From contig BFEA01000312.1 in assembly GCA_003427395.1 (NCBI GenBank), forward strand, positions 779,089-808,658: DNA of 29,570 nucleotides, given 5' to 3'. Origin of the DNA: Chara braunii (lineage: Eukaryota; Streptophyta; Charophyceae; Charales; Characeae). A program made the position numbers and the translations under genes. Shown piece after piece: positions 8,946 to 19,533 of this stretch; positions within the stretch are counted from its first letter, which is position 1; each line of letters begins with the position of its first letter. Under the pieces are notes generated by a model. That model was not told the origin of the DNA and did no database searches. It saw nothing but the letters and a program-made list of their open reading frames with translations.

Positions 8946-9015
8946 TCGAGTGTGCAGTGCCGTACGGCCCGTGTGTAGGCTCTCAGCATGTAACATCGAG
9001 TGTGCAGTGCCGTAC
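8916..9015 (+). repeat. Exact 50-bp tandem duplication spanning the TE1 LTR edge
   Basis: Units 8916-8965 and 8966-9015 are identical by eye. Each holds the last 30 bp of the LTR (ending GCATGTAACA) plus 20 bp of flank (tcgagtgtgc agtgccgtac). Because it includes the junction, it arose after TE1 inserted, and it leaves a second pseudo LTR edge at 8995. Confidence 0.95.
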
Positions 9016-9118
9016 TTAATCTCAAGTGTGCAAAGTCACACCTACTCAAAATGTTGGGTTTACGAGCTAGGTGCACGACATCACATTTTACTTGAGATCA
9101 TTACTTTCGACCCACAAC

Positions 9119-9151
9119 CCGCTGAGGGATGCCTTGGGTATCCCTCAGCGG
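9119..9151. repeat. Perfect 12-bp-arm inverted repeat
   Basis: CCGCTGAGGGAT (9119-9130) and ATCCCTCAGCGG (9140-9151) with a 9-base loop. The flanking phrase actttcgacccacaaccc occurs just before it and again at about 9188-9205. It could be the end of a small foldback element; no function is visible. Confidence 0.85.
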
Positions 9152-9287
9152 TAGGCCTTGGTTCTAGCCTGCTCAAGACTTCAGGCACAACTTTCGACCC
9201 ACAACCCACGACTGATGCATATTTGAGCTGAGTTATTGCAATTGGGTCAGACTCAGACTTGGTGTCCCTAGTGCAAAATATGATGGT

Positions 9288-10107
9288 ATATACCTTGCAC
9301 ACCTTGAGACCAAAATTTATCATGTTACCGCGGAACTGAATACGCTGACTAGTGTGGTCAACGGGAAAGACAAGGTGGTGGAAGAAAAAGACAAAGAAGA
9401 AAAACCAGAACCCACGGGGAAGTTGATGAAGCTATGAAAACACGCAATCCCGAAAAGGCTGAAGCTTCCATAAAAGGAGAAGGTGAAAAACTAAAAAGAA
9501 AAGAAAAGAAAAGGTAAAAATTAAACTTCCATTCACATACAACAGTAAGGGGGAGCATTTACTGTTGTGGATTGCAAAAATTTAAACGTACTACTCGATC
9601 ACGCCTGTCCCTGACGACAGCCAGGTTGCCTTTTCCACGTCTTGCCTTGGGGAAGTTGCCAAGGAATGGGTCTTGTCTGAGGCAAACACGGCTGGCTTTG
9701 AGGTCATAGGTGAGTGGGCTAAAACCATGAGTCTACACAATTTTTTGCAGAAAAGTACAGAAAGATTCATGGATAAGACAAAGACAGACGAGGCCTTTGA
9801 TGAACTGGCTCCGATAGGACAAAAACGTTGGACCACTGTAGATGCTTTGTCTCATGAGGTTGATCGTTGGTTGCAGGTACTTGGCTTGAACCTGCAAGAT
9901 AACCAGGTTCTGTACATCTTCTCTCGAGCTTTGCCTGAGCTGATTCGAGGTCAACTTGTTGCTGAGGCGAAGTCTGGTAAGTACAACTATCGCCAGTTCA
10001 AGGATCTTGCTCTGCAAAGAGAGCAAATGACCGCCCAGGTCAAACGTACATTTGCTGGAGTCGGGAATGATGGGCAGTCCAATGAAACCGGTAAGCAAAT
10101 TCTATAG
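9288..10107 (+). pseudogene. gag relic 1 (Ty3/gypsy gag-like, no pol attached)
   Basis: A frame from about 9288 encodes a coiled-coil-like stretch (YLAHLETKIYHVTAEL) and a Lys/Glu-rich linker ending in a stop near 9436. A Lys-rich stretch follows in another frame, then KLPFTYNSKGEHLLLWIAKI, a stop TAA at 9583-9585, and an open stretch to 10107. The latter contains ITPVPDDSQVAF, LGEVAKEWVLSEA, LSHEVDRWLQVLGLNLQDNQ and ALPELIRGQL, the pattern of Ty3-type gag capsid. Several frameshifts and at least two stops make it non-functional. It is paralogous to the relic at 10982-12325 (both have a charged linker then KLPxTYN) but clearly diverged. No LTR, PBS or pol is seen next to it. Confidence 0.75.
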
Positions 10108-10981
10108 AGACAGAAATGACAGAACCACTAGGGGAAGCTTGATTGAACCAGCCTGGCGACGTTATGGCAACGTTATATATGATCGGTCGTTTGTCCCCAA
10201 GAAGGCGAGGAAGATCTGCCCCTCCCTGCTTGATTGCTGATGTAGCTGGAGGATGGGCGCCCGACTGTGACCTGCACAATGTATTTGTCAGAGAACGTCA
10301 GAGAGAGAGACTGCTTTGCTGAGGTGGCGATAGAGGGGAAATAATGCCCAAGGAGGAAGTGGGCAAGAGAGACTTAATGCATGATTGGCGGGGACTCTTC
10401 TTCTCCTCCCCTCTTTGACTTTTCTCCTCACTACCTCTTTCTCTTCTCTGAACTTACGATGCGCTTGGGAAATGCACATGTCGTGGGCATGGACAAATAA
10501 CCGATTGTCGACACATTCTTTTGTCCGCACGGTTCAGACTTGTATCACGACAGTGACTGGCTTCTCAATGCAACTGGGTTCATTCCAAATACTTTTATTG
10601 TTGAGAAAGACAACTTCCTGGAAACATTGACGACACATGGCATGTCACTGACATGTCAGCAGGAAAGCAGGCTCACTTTCGAAGCTATTTAGGCATGGGA
10701 TGTCAAGGCCACAATGGCATATTGGACAAGTAATTAGGGGTTGGGCAGAATGAGTACAAGACAAAGGGTCAAAATTTTTGCAACAGAGTTTGGCATTGAC
10801 CATCCCTTTTCATAGTGTTCGGAGCAGAGACTATCCATTCATAGTGTTCAGAGCAAAGACAAATGTGATGTGCATGCTAACTGTACTGTAGTTCTGTGAT
10901 GACAGAATGGGATGTCACAGCCACCGTCCTTTCGGAGACGCTTCTTCACCCTCCGTGGTTGTGTGTGTGTGTGTGTGTGCT
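10108..10981. other. Stretch between the two gag relics, no gene recognised
   Basis: Frames such as 10052-10240 overlap the end of relic 1 and may be its out-of-frame continuation. The rest holds a near-duplicate of a 30-35 bp phrase (catagtgttcggagcagagac and catagtgttcagagcaaag, about 10811-10862) and a (GT)n run at about 10961-10979. Nothing else is supported. Confidence 0.5.
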
Positions 10982-12325
10982 TGCATAGACGAACTCGCTG
11001 CATTCCACCAGACCGTTAATTGAATAGAGTTGCACCAAGGGGAATTCGAAGGCGTCTGGAATAACGTCCTGCGTAGTGCATCGCAGCAAATTGACCATCG
11101 TATATTCGAGTATATAGAACAGTTAGATAAAGCCCTCTTCCAAAAGTTATCGGACCCCACTGTAGTAAGGAAGTTAAAGATTGGTGGTGGGGGAGGAGAT
11201 GAAGGTGATGATGGTGATGATGGGGACAGAAAAGGAAAGGGTCCCAAAAAGGAGAAGGACAGTGAAGCGAAGGAGTCCAGGCAGAAGATGAAGGTGAAGT
11301 TGCCTTGGACGTAATCGGGACCACGCACTAATGGCAATTTTGTGTTTAGCGGGTGATGCAACGAGTTTTGCCATCCACCTGATGAAGGAGACTGGTTACA
11401 TGTCCATGGTCCAGTACTCGCAGAGAACGCGCATAAAGGACTTTTTCAAAGCCCTCAGAGAGAGGTTCGAAGACAAGAACCTGGTTCGTAGGACTGAGTC
11501 CCTAATCCTCAATATTAGTGCCCGCAAGTGGAAGAGTGCAACAACACTCAAAGCCATGATGGATGAGCTACTACAATGTCCAAACTATGGACTGACACCT
11601 GCCGTGATCTTGAGTAACTTTGCTAGGGCACTCCCAGATCTCCTAAGAACTCAGTTATATCCCTGCACCAAGGAAGAGGGGATACCATACAAGAAGTTCA
11701 ACAAGATCGCGGTGGATCATGCTGGCTTCCTGCGAGAGGCACAATATTGCCATTATTGGAAGGGCCTGCAAGCGGGTAAGTAGTGGAGAGATCATACGAT
11801 CTCCGATAATATCGTAGGGAAAGATAACTTACTCGTCACCTTTGAGGGAGGAGGTGTTGAGTCGCTAACCTACTACCAAATAGACTATGGTCCAGACGAA
11901 GATAGCAACAGTCACTTAGCCAGGGAGGGGACTATGCGGCTGTTGCCGCCTAGCGGGGAAGGCGACAAGGAGCATGAGGCCGTGGTAGAGGAAGAGGAGG
12001 TCGCGGCCGAGGTGGAGGAAGAGGACCCGCTGCCCAGAGGGGTAGCGGCGAAGGTAGCTAGTATGCGGGAGGTAAGGGTAATGGTCCCTTGCAACATGGA
12101 AGAGGTTCCTACTCCATAGGGGGTAGAGGTAGAGAAAACAACAATTGGCGGCCATATCCACCCCATCCCGGAATCGCTGTAGGCAAACCTTGGGAACAAA
12201 TGGGAATTGATGAGAAAACGTGGGATGAGTGTAAGGCGGCCAGCCAGTGTTTCAACTGTGGTGACCCCGACCAGATTGTTCCCTTCTGTCCCGAGTATCA
12301 GTACCCAAAAGGGAACAACCAATAG
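10982..12325 (+). pseudogene. gag relic 2 (gag with acidic linker, RGG-type stretch and zinc knuckle)
   Basis: The frame from 10982 has an in-frame TGA at 11021-11023, then a helical segment (GVWNNVLRSASQQIDHRIFEYIE), a Gly/Asp linker, a Lys-rich stretch and KVKLPWT, and stops at 11312. After a frameshift it continues from about 11314 to 11783 with ALMAILCLAGDATSFAIHL and ILSNFARALPDLLRTQL, a capsid-like core. A third frame (from 11984) gives a Gly/Arg-rich RGG-type nucleic-acid binding stretch with a TAG at 12059-12061, then WRPYPPHPG, GKPWEQMGIDEKTW and a zinc knuckle CFNCGDPDQIVPFC, stopping at 12325. The knuckle His is replaced by Gln (codon 12272-12274). It would have been a nucleocapsid-bearing Gag; no pol follows. 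Confidence 0.8.
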
Positions 12326-13559
12326 AGGTGGCAGTTGCCTCTACAGGGACTCGGGATGCAAGCAAACTGTCATCCTCCCATCCGGAGGTTCCAATGGCAG
12401 AGACTAAGACGGTAGAAGGCCCCCACCTAGTTAGCTGCCCGGAGGTTGCTTGTGTTAGAACCTCTCTAGGTGGTTCCCTCGCAAGCATAGGTGATGAACT
12501 GTATCACTCGTCGTCGCGCTTGGGCCGGCTGAAGACCACACCCTCAATCACAGTGTGTTTTTTTTCGAAAGTATATATATAATCATTGACAAAATCAAGT
12601 CTGGATTCAACTCACAAAACATACCTGCAATCACATCAAAGATCCACATCAACAAAGCACACACTACACGGGGTCAACTTCAACCATTCTTTGCACTCAC
12701 ACCCCTTTGCCTTATCGACACAAACGCCAACCTTTGTCCAACCTCCCATAATAAAACACTCAGTCCTTTTTAAATGACCATTCAATAAAGTCTAGGTAAA
12801 AACCCAAAAGAAACATTTCAATCCACAGGGGCTAAGGCCTTTAGGTTGAGTAGCGAGAGCGAATTATAGTTGAGCCGGAAACCGACCTGTTATCAAAAGA
12901 TAACGCAATAGTGATCCTTGTAGGATCAACTTGAAGATAGTCCAGCCTTGAATCAATAGGAACGAACGTGACCTGCAATGCAATACAGGCCAGTGCCCAA
13001 GCCATGCTTGAGTGATCAAGAAATAATCCTATCTTCCTAACTAACCTCTGATGTTTATCTAAAAATGTAAAAAATTCCGACAGCATATCCCCTAATCAGG
13101 ATGGATTGTCAGATTTCTCCTAGCTGAAAATACTCTAACTCTCTCCAACTCTACAAAATTGCGCTTCCCGTAGGAAAAGTGCCTTGCAAAAATTTCGACA
13201 GCGCTTCCCGTAGAAATAGGAGGCTGTCAAGATTTATACAACGCTGAAAACAGAAAGACAAAGCAAAGTTATACTTGGGACTAACTTCTGACACTTGCTT
13301 GGATAGTGAGGATTGAAGATAGTTTACACGATCCCCTTTCAGAAGATGGTATCGTGAGCTATCGACAACTCTAACTTTGGATTCCGCCCAGGTTCATTCG
13401 CTCTCTTTCTTCTTCGACTTACCCTGTTACTTTCTACATTCCTCCATCCTCGACTTGGTAGCAGTTCCCTCCTCCTTCGTTGCCGCTCGTCTGTCTGCGC
13501 TTAGGCACAGTCCTACTTCCGCTGCGCACGGTCGCACCGCCTCTACTCCCCTTCTTCCC
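12326..13559. other. No gene recognised
   Basis: The first 250 bp may be the tail of relic 2 in another frame. The rest is A/T-rich, with a short (TA)n tract at about 12570-12580 and two copies of gcgcttcccgtag about 55 bp apart (13162 and 13202). A pyrimidine-rich stretch with a 62-codon frame (13377-13565) has no recognisable content. Confidence 0.45.
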
Positions 13560-14330
13560 GACTAGCGTTGCTCTCCCTTAGCGGCTGACAGCGCGGCGCC
13601 CGTCTTTTCGATAACTGTCCAGCGGTCCCACAACAACCGACCGTCCCAGGAGGCCCGGAAACGACCGGCAACTGGGCGGCCTAAAAGCCTACCGCCCTCA
13701 TACTCAGGTCCCGACGGACGAGCTGCACTGTCATGTTGCACCAGCCTCCGTCGTGGTATCATTGGCCACTGGGCCTACGAAGCCTGTGGCCAACTCTTTT
13801 CGGGCTTTGAAAGCATACTCCCTCCCCCTTACGACTCTCACCGCCTGTCGTAACTCACGGGCGGTGTACCTCCTGGATCCAACGGGCATACCCTCTCAAC
13901 CTCTTGGCAACCAGCCAGTAGTTGGCGGACGGCGCACCCACCGAAGGTCCCTGCCACTAAGGTTCTACCTAGGTCAAATGCCCCACCAACTCGCATACAT
14001 GTTGAACTCCTCGGCCTGTATTTCAAGGCAGTCATAATAGAAAAACCCTCGCTAACATCCCGGTAATGCAGGAACCCGTAAGTCAACCAAGGAAGGCGCG
14101 CGCTCAAGGTTCTCGACTGTCGTAACGGCCTCCAAAACAGGCGCCACGTTTGAGTCAAAAAAATTGATTACATAATCGAGCAAAGAAGGAAAGAAAACTT
14201 GCCTACGCATAAAATAAAATAATAAAATATCAAAATTTTTAATCGTCAGACTATGACGAACGAGGGAGAAGTGACCGCTAGTACCGTCAAACGCCTCTAA
14301 CGGCAAAACCAAGGGGGAAAGCCCCACCGG
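13560..14330 (-). other. Possible decayed coding sequence, unidentified
   Basis: Minus-strand frames of 66 to 106 codons lie end to end across this stretch (14327-14052, 14158-13838, 13762-13562). They contain protein-like but unrecognised phrases such as LDYVINFFDSNVAPVLEAVTTVENLE and GAFDLGRTLVAGTFGGCAVRQLLAG. Frames change twice. It could be an old gag or an unrelated gene remnant, or simply GC-rich chance frames. I do not recognise a family. Confidence 0.25.
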
Positions 14331-14814
14331 GCCCTCAACCTCTTGTTGCCTTCACGCCACTCTGATACTCCCGCATTGTTGTCGCTCGATCTCGATCCCT
14401 GAATCTCCCTGATGAAAGTCCGATGTCGTAACCGTTAGTGTTAGGCCCAAGTATTGGTCTAGCTCTGACAGACACCTAAAATAAACCAATACTGCGCGAC
14501 GCGCAGACCTACCAAAACAATCTCAAACTCGCATGGTTGTCGATACTGTCCCCCGCACGTATGCACAAATCACAAGCACCTCAATTAGGAGACAAAATCT
14601 TTTCAATCCTAACTTAATCAGAAATAAAAATCTGGCCGGCGATCACGCCGACTCTTCAATCATAAAAAAAAATAAAAATCACGAGCGCCTCAAGCCTACG
14701 CGCCCACACACTCTCTACTCTAGTCAACCATCCGGCCCACGTAATAGACACGACCATGCCTCGCGCGGTATACCTGACCTCTGAATCAAGCTTATTTCCT
14801 GATACTTGCAGAAA
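14331..14814. other. A/T-rich stretch left of the hairpin terminus, no gene recognised
   Basis: Probably the body of the element whose end lies at 14852, because similarity to TE2 stops there. It holds no reading frame I can support and no second terminus that I could find. Confidence 0.4.
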
Positions 14815-14852
14815 CCAGGGCGGATACCCTTGTAAGGGTATTCGCACCGACA
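14815..14852 (-). repeat. Hairpin-bearing terminus, leftward copy (TGTCGG family)
   Basis: On the minus strand it starts TGTCGGTGCGAATACCC, then TTACAA, then GGGTATCCGCC. This matches the plus-strand termini at 18423 and 29092 in sequence and in hairpin layout (ATACCCTT GT AAGGGTAT is a perfect palindrome at 14825-14842). TE2 integrase sequence ends at this point, so 14852/14853 looks like an insertion boundary. It could be an LTR end or the inverted terminal repeat of a DNA transposon. Confidence 0.6.
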
Positions 14853-15869
14853 ACGGTGACCGATCAGGAAACGCGTCAGCAGGAGCGAGAGGCGACAATT
14901 TTGAGGCATTGAAGACAAGATAGGTCCTGGTATGTGGGGGTACAACAAGTACATAAGAAGGCCAAAAAGGTTATGCTCCCATAGTATCAAGTACCTGCCA
15001 TGGGCCACAGTATACAGGCAACAACTTTCGTGATATATCCTGTTCATCAATTAACTTTGATCTTTTCATCCAGACCCAGTGACCAAGCCGAATAGGAGAG
15101 GGAGACCGATGCTTATTAGCCAGCTCTATCATCCTTTTCTGAGCCTTGAACATATTTGTTATGGCTTTCTCTAGGTCTTTCTCATAACTCTTGGTGAACT
15201 CTACAGTCCCGCGAGTTAGTTTAGCTTAGTTTTGTCAATGAGATCGCACAAAGTGAAGCTTATAGGGTGTAAAGCCTGTAGTGCTGTTAACGGAAGTATT
15301 ATACATAAGTTGAGCCCTTGACAGATGTTTGTCCCAGTCCTGTTGATCAGGTGTGATCACAGGACGCAGCAGCTGAAACAAGACGATTCATCACTCCAGC
15401 CTGTCCATTGGCTTAAAGATGCCTGCCAAAAGTCATGTCTAGCCTGGAATGGTGGTAGTCTTTACAAAAAGACTGCCATTCATCGCTGCAAAACCTAGGG
15501 TCTCTGTCACTAACAATAGAGGTCGGGCACCCATGGACATTAACCCACCTCTTAGCAAACAACTCTCTTACCAGAAGAACTCTAGCCTCTGCAGGTAAGG
15601 GAATAAACTTAGCAGACTTAGAGAAACGATTGATACATACCATCACCTGTCTCGTGCCACGAGGGGTGGTCTTGCCCAAATCAGTAAAGTCAATGGACAC
15701 TGACTCACATGGACCATCTGGAATAGGAAATGGTTCTAGTAGCCCCATAGGAGGTCATTTGTGGACCTTATTGCTTGGGCATAACTCGCAAGTCTCTAAG
15801 TACTGAAGAATATCCTCCCTCATTCTTGACCAATAAAAGTGTTGGGTCAGGGCAGCATAAGTTTTTTAG
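14853..15869 (-). pseudogene. TE2 integrase, catalytic Glu replaced, truncated C-terminus
   Basis: The core (15748-15413) has VSIDFTDLGKT with the first Asp and TSIVSDRDPRF with the second. The third motif reads ANGQAGVMNR instead of the usual Q-(A/T)-E form, so the catalytic Glu is Gly (codon 15395-15397), with a TAA just upstream in the same frame. After further frameshifts the C-terminal domain appears (GHWVWMKRSKLIDEQDISRKLLPVYCGPWQVLD) and then a VFNASKLSPLAP block near 14900. The sequence stops matching at 14852. No chromodomain remains. Confidence 0.82.
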
Positions 15870-16587
15870 GAACCCAAAGTGACCCCGGGCATCATGACTC
15901 TCAAAAATAAGATGAGATATGATTTTGTGATCATAAGGAATGCACAAGCGTCCTTCTCCTTCAGTGATGGTGTATAGGAGATCTGAAGTCAAGGCATAGC
16001 CTGTCTCAGAATTGGGATCCACCTGCAAATCCCTAATAACAGGGCCTAAGACAGGGCCATGAGGCAACGCATCAGCAATAGTCTGGTGTGTGGAGTCTCC
16101 AAATGAGTAAGTATGAACAATAGCAGCAAAAGTGTCATGTCTGCGAGAAAGAGCATCAACTACTCTATTACAACATCCCTTTTTGTGTTTCAGTTCAAAG
16201 TCAAAAGAATCAATGAACTGAATATACCTCACTAACTTGTCATTCAGCTCCCCCTGGGTCTTCATCCACTGCAAGGTCGGATGGTCAGAGTAAATCTTGA
16301 AGTGTCTTCCCAATAAGAAGTGCTTCCATTGTTTGAGTGTACACACAAGGGCAAACATTTTTTCCATAAGTAGATACCTAAACTTTTTGTGCCTTTATTT
16401 TCTTACTCATGAACTCCACAGGCTTGAGGCTAGACCCATCATCTTGTTGAAGGGCAACCCCTACACCATACTGACTTGCATCTATGGTCAACACAAACGA
16501 CAAGGTAGGGTCACGAGCCTCAGCACAAGTGCTTGGGTCTAGGCTTTCTTCAATCTGAAGAAAGCCAATTGGCATGTGGGTGTCCAT
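15870..16587 (-). pseudogene. TE2 RNase H and start of the integrase zinc region
   Basis: Two frames. The first (16587-16378) has the RNase H opening TIDASQYGVGVAL and VEFMSKKI. The second (from 16367) continues with EKMFALVCTLKQWKHFLLG, YSDHPTLQWM and RVVDALSRR, covering the rest of RNase H. The same frame then reaches SHDARGHFGF, the HxxxxH part of the integrase zinc motif, after which the frame is lost at about 15870. Confidence 0.85.
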
Positions 16588-17684
16588 CTGAAAGGAACAT
16601 CTTTTGCCAACAGGTTAGTCAGGGGAGTGGCCACAGTAGAAAAGTTTTTGATAAACTTTCTACAGTAAGATGCTAGACCCATGAAAGACCTAATGTCCCT
16701 AACAGTCTATGGTTGTGGCCAATCCTTGACAGCAGCCACTTTGGAGGCTTCTTAGGAAAGACCATCTGCAGAAATCACATGTCCCAAATACAAAACAGAA
16801 GAGGCACCAAAATATGATTTTTCTGTATGTATTTTGTATTTGTTTTTCATCAAAATCTACAAAAATCTTCTGATATGATCAGTGTGGTGAACAACATTTT
16901 TGCTGGACACCAAAATATCATCCAGATAGACCACCACAAAACGATCGAGAAATGGTTTGAAAATTTTATTTATTTCTGTTTGGAAGGTTCCTAGTGCATT
17001 GCATAACCCAAAAGGCATGACCAGGAACTCGTAGGTGCCATACCGGGTTTTGAAGGCTGTCTTAGCAACATCCTTCTCAGGCATTTCGATTTCATGATAC
17101 CCGGATTTCAGATCAATTTTGCTGAAGACTTTGCAACCTTGCACAATATCCAACATGTCATCGATCCTAGGCAAGGGCTCTGAGCTCTTCCTAGTGATCT
17201 TGTTCAGGCCCCTGTAATCAATAAACATCCTGAGTTCACCATTTCCTTTTTGAACAAAGACTGGTACCCCATACTCAGATGTGATGGGCCTGATCCAACC
17301 CTTCCCAGTTAGTGCTTCCAATTGCTTTCTTAGCTCCTCCAATTCAATAGGAGACATCTTATACACTCTGCCCTTGGGAGGGGTTGAGTCAGGTAGGATC
17401 TCCATGCGATGTTTGGTCCGCCTATGGAGAAGTCCAATAGGCTCCTGAGTTAAATCTGCATAATCATCAACCACTCTCTTGATGATGGGATCACATTGAG
17501 GGGTGGATGAATCAATTTGGGCCACATAGGCCACAAAGAGATTCTTGTGGTCAGTTTGTTAAGACAAGTTGTAGAATTTTGATGCCTTCAGGCAATAACA
17601 ACTTGTCTTAGGGTGATAATTTGTTGCTAAGACACAAGGTCTAAGCTCACCCTGTTCAGTCTTTAACTGAATATTGGGCACAAC
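16560..17684 (-). pseudogene. TE2 reverse transcriptase
   Basis: In the same frame as the protease. It carries GKGWIRPITSEYGVPV, FIDYRGLNKITRK, FSKIDLKSGYHEI, MPFGLCNALGTFQ (usual APATFQ altered) and the catalytic VVYLDDILV (about 16917-16928). A TAG interrupts at 16857-16859, but the same frame continues with GHVISADGL and RDIRSFMGLASYCRKFIKNFS, the thumb and connection, with further stops before about 16560. The catalytic YLDD is intact. Confidence 0.88.
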
Positions 17685-18422
17685 CTAGTCAATGCATGGA
17701 TTAGTTGTCCTTAACCATTTCAGGCTCAAAACCACATCAAAAGGCAAGTGTGGAAACACATAGAAGTTCAGGCTATGTCTGACGTCTCCTTTAGCATCAA
17801 AGGTGACTGGCACACCTTTGATAACATGTTGGACTCTGACAGATTGGGCATTCCCAACCTGTATGCATACGGGGTGCTCAGGGACTGAGACCTTGAGTCT
17901 CGAGTGGAGTTTCTGTAATCCTGTAGGGCAAATGAAATTTTGTGTAGCACCACAGTCTAACAGTGCCTTGATTCGGGTTTGGTTAACCTGAGGTTTGAGA
18001 AAGATCAAATCAGACTTCACTTTTCTCTTCTCCTTCAGTTGGAGATGAAAGGAGCAAAGCTGATCAGTCTCTTCCTCAGATAAGGGTTCATCCAAAAGGC
18101 GCTCAGTGTACGAATACAGAGAGTCGGTTGCAACCTCAACACAATCAAGCTCATAGACTGATTCACCTTCAAGAGAGGGTGAATGCAGTTCAACAGCGGT
18201 GGCGGCTACCTCTGCAAGCCTGTTTAGGTTTTTTGAACTGTTAGTGCCCCAAGTGGGGCAGTCCTTCACGAAGTGCTTCTTAGCACAATTGAGGCAAACT
18301 CCCTGATCCTTTCTTTTTTGCCATGTCCCCTCAACAATCTTGAGACTTCTCCAGGGGAAAGTGGCAGGATCCATAGGATTAGCTGGACAGGTGGCACCCT
18401 TTGGTAGATTCGGTATCTGCGG
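17685..18422 (-). pseudogene. TE2 late gag and protease
   Basis: Open from the 18422 boundary to TAG at 17685-17687. A zinc knuckle CLNCAKKHFVKDCP is one residue shorter than the CX2CX4HX4C standard. The protease active site is intact (LLDCGATQNFI, catalytic Asp near 17955-17957), followed by the PFDVVLSLKWL block where the usual G-M-x-W-L pattern has become S-L-K-W-L. Gag knuckle and protease share one frame, so this lineage appears to use a continuous gag-pol, unlike TE1. The TAG is followed in the same frame by open sequence with a TAA at 17559-17561 and then RT. Confidence 0.85.
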
Positions 18423-18720
18423 TGTCGGGGCAAAAACCCTGACAAGGGTATTTGCTGGGGGTTTTGAACGTCAGACGATGTCCGACTTTTTCTTGAATTG
18501 GAGGACTTGATGAGACTGACGTTGCCAAAGTTATTCTGACCTGACCTATGACTGAAAGATTAAAAGTTTTCGAATTCTAGTCTGCACGCGTGTAGCATCC
18601 AAAAGTAGCGGATGTGAATGGCAAGGCTTCGCTTTTGTCGCGTGCGGCAGCGAGAAGCGGAAATAGGAACGTTAAAATTAAACCTATACTACCTACAACA
18701 AGGTCGAGCGGATGTTAAGC
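18423..18720 (+). repeat. Hairpin-bearing terminus and adjoining sequence, copy 1
   Basis: Starts TGTCGGGGCAAAAACCC, then TGACAA, then GGGTATTTGC. It aligns with the copy at 29092-29400 in the same orientation over about 300 bp, well at first (including ggacttgatgagactgacg and ctatgactga) and then with indels. It interrupts TE2 gag exactly at 18422/18423. TG start and position suggest the 5' edge of an LTR or of a terminal inverted repeat. Confidence 0.7.
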
Positions 18721-18976
18721 CGCGCAATTCAGGGCCTAAGCGGGCTAAAAAGGGGTCGTTGCGACAAGGTTGGGACCGCAGCGTGAAGGAATAATTTTTA
18801 GGGTCCACGGGGCTTGCGCCAAGGACCAGGGGCGATGGCGTTGGGGCCGGTTGAGTAGGGCAATTGTTAAGGCCGTCGGCTGCCAACCCTACTTGCCAGC
18901 CACGGTAGCGAGCGGGCTTAGCAGGCACAGCCTGCTAGGCGCTGGAGGGGGGCCTGCTGGGCACCGAAGCCCTTCA

Positions 18977-18982
18977 TATAAA
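18977..18982 (+). promoter_or_regulatory. Possible TATA box
   Basis: catATATAAACggg about 555 bp inside the element edge at 18423, a plausible U3 promoter position if this is an LTR. There is no other support. Confidence 0.3.
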
Positions 18983-19137
18983 CGGGCCGCTCCTCTCCTG
19001 ATGGGAGAAGGAGCTAGCCCAGTAGGTACCGCCGCCATACTATCACCCTGCAGATTCAGGGATCAAGCCCGACGACCGTGACTGGGCTAGTTCCTTTTGA
19101 TAGGAGCGGCCCAACTCCCTTGATGTGACGCGGTCAA

Positions 19138-19174
19138 TTTCGACCGCGCGATCTACTAGATCGCGCGGCCGAAA
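19138..19174. repeat. Long near-perfect palindrome
   Basis: TTTCGACCGCGCGATCTA meets its complement with a single A/G mismatch and almost no loop. GC-rich stems like this would extrude as a cruciform or fold in RNA. Confidence 0.85.
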
Positions 19175-19517
19175 TCGGCCACGTGGGTGGCATGGCCCCT
19201 ACGCAAGGATGACAAGCATAAACCGAGAAAAGGACCGAGTTCCGAGGGTTTTTTTTTTTTTGTGAAAAAAAAAAGAAAAAAGAAAAAAAAAAAAGGTGAA
19301 AAACTTACCTACCCCGCATCTGGATGCGAAATTTATTTAGACCCTTCTTTCTGTCGTTTCTTTCTATCGAGTGAAAGCCCGTTTGTTTTAGAAAACAAAA
19401 CGGGACCGAAAAAAAAAAAAAAAAAAAAAAAAGGGGGCATGATGTGCCAGACTGTATCGTCGGACTCGTGCCGACCCCCAACTGCTCATCCTTGGATAAG
19501 CAAAATCGATTGAATCT

Positions 19518-19533
19518 GCCGCCCATGGGCGGC
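19518..19533. repeat. Perfect 16-bp palindrome
   Basis: GCCGCCCATGGGCGGC, directly before the GA microsatellite at 19544-19567. Confidence 0.85.

Larger units (their letters stand above)
14853..18422 (-). mobile_element. TE2: internal fragment of a second Ty3/gypsy retrotransposon
   Basis: Minus-strand zinc knuckle, protease, RT, RNase H and integrase in Ty3/gypsy order, of a lineage distinct from TE1 (different protease surroundings, EKMFALVCTLKQWKHFLLG RNase H, FTDLGKTTPRGTRQ integrase core). No LTRs, PBS or polypurine tract are present. The fragment is cut at 18422 within late gag and at 14852 within the integrase C-terminal domain, in both cases at a TGTCGG-type terminus. Parts are described separately. 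Confidence 0.9.

Noticed and set aside
9539-9568. Inverted repeat around a purine run (aagggggag) that looks like a polypurine tract next to an LTR start
   Set aside because: It lies inside the gag relic frame (KLPFTYNSKGEHLLLW), so the purines are explained as coding sequence.
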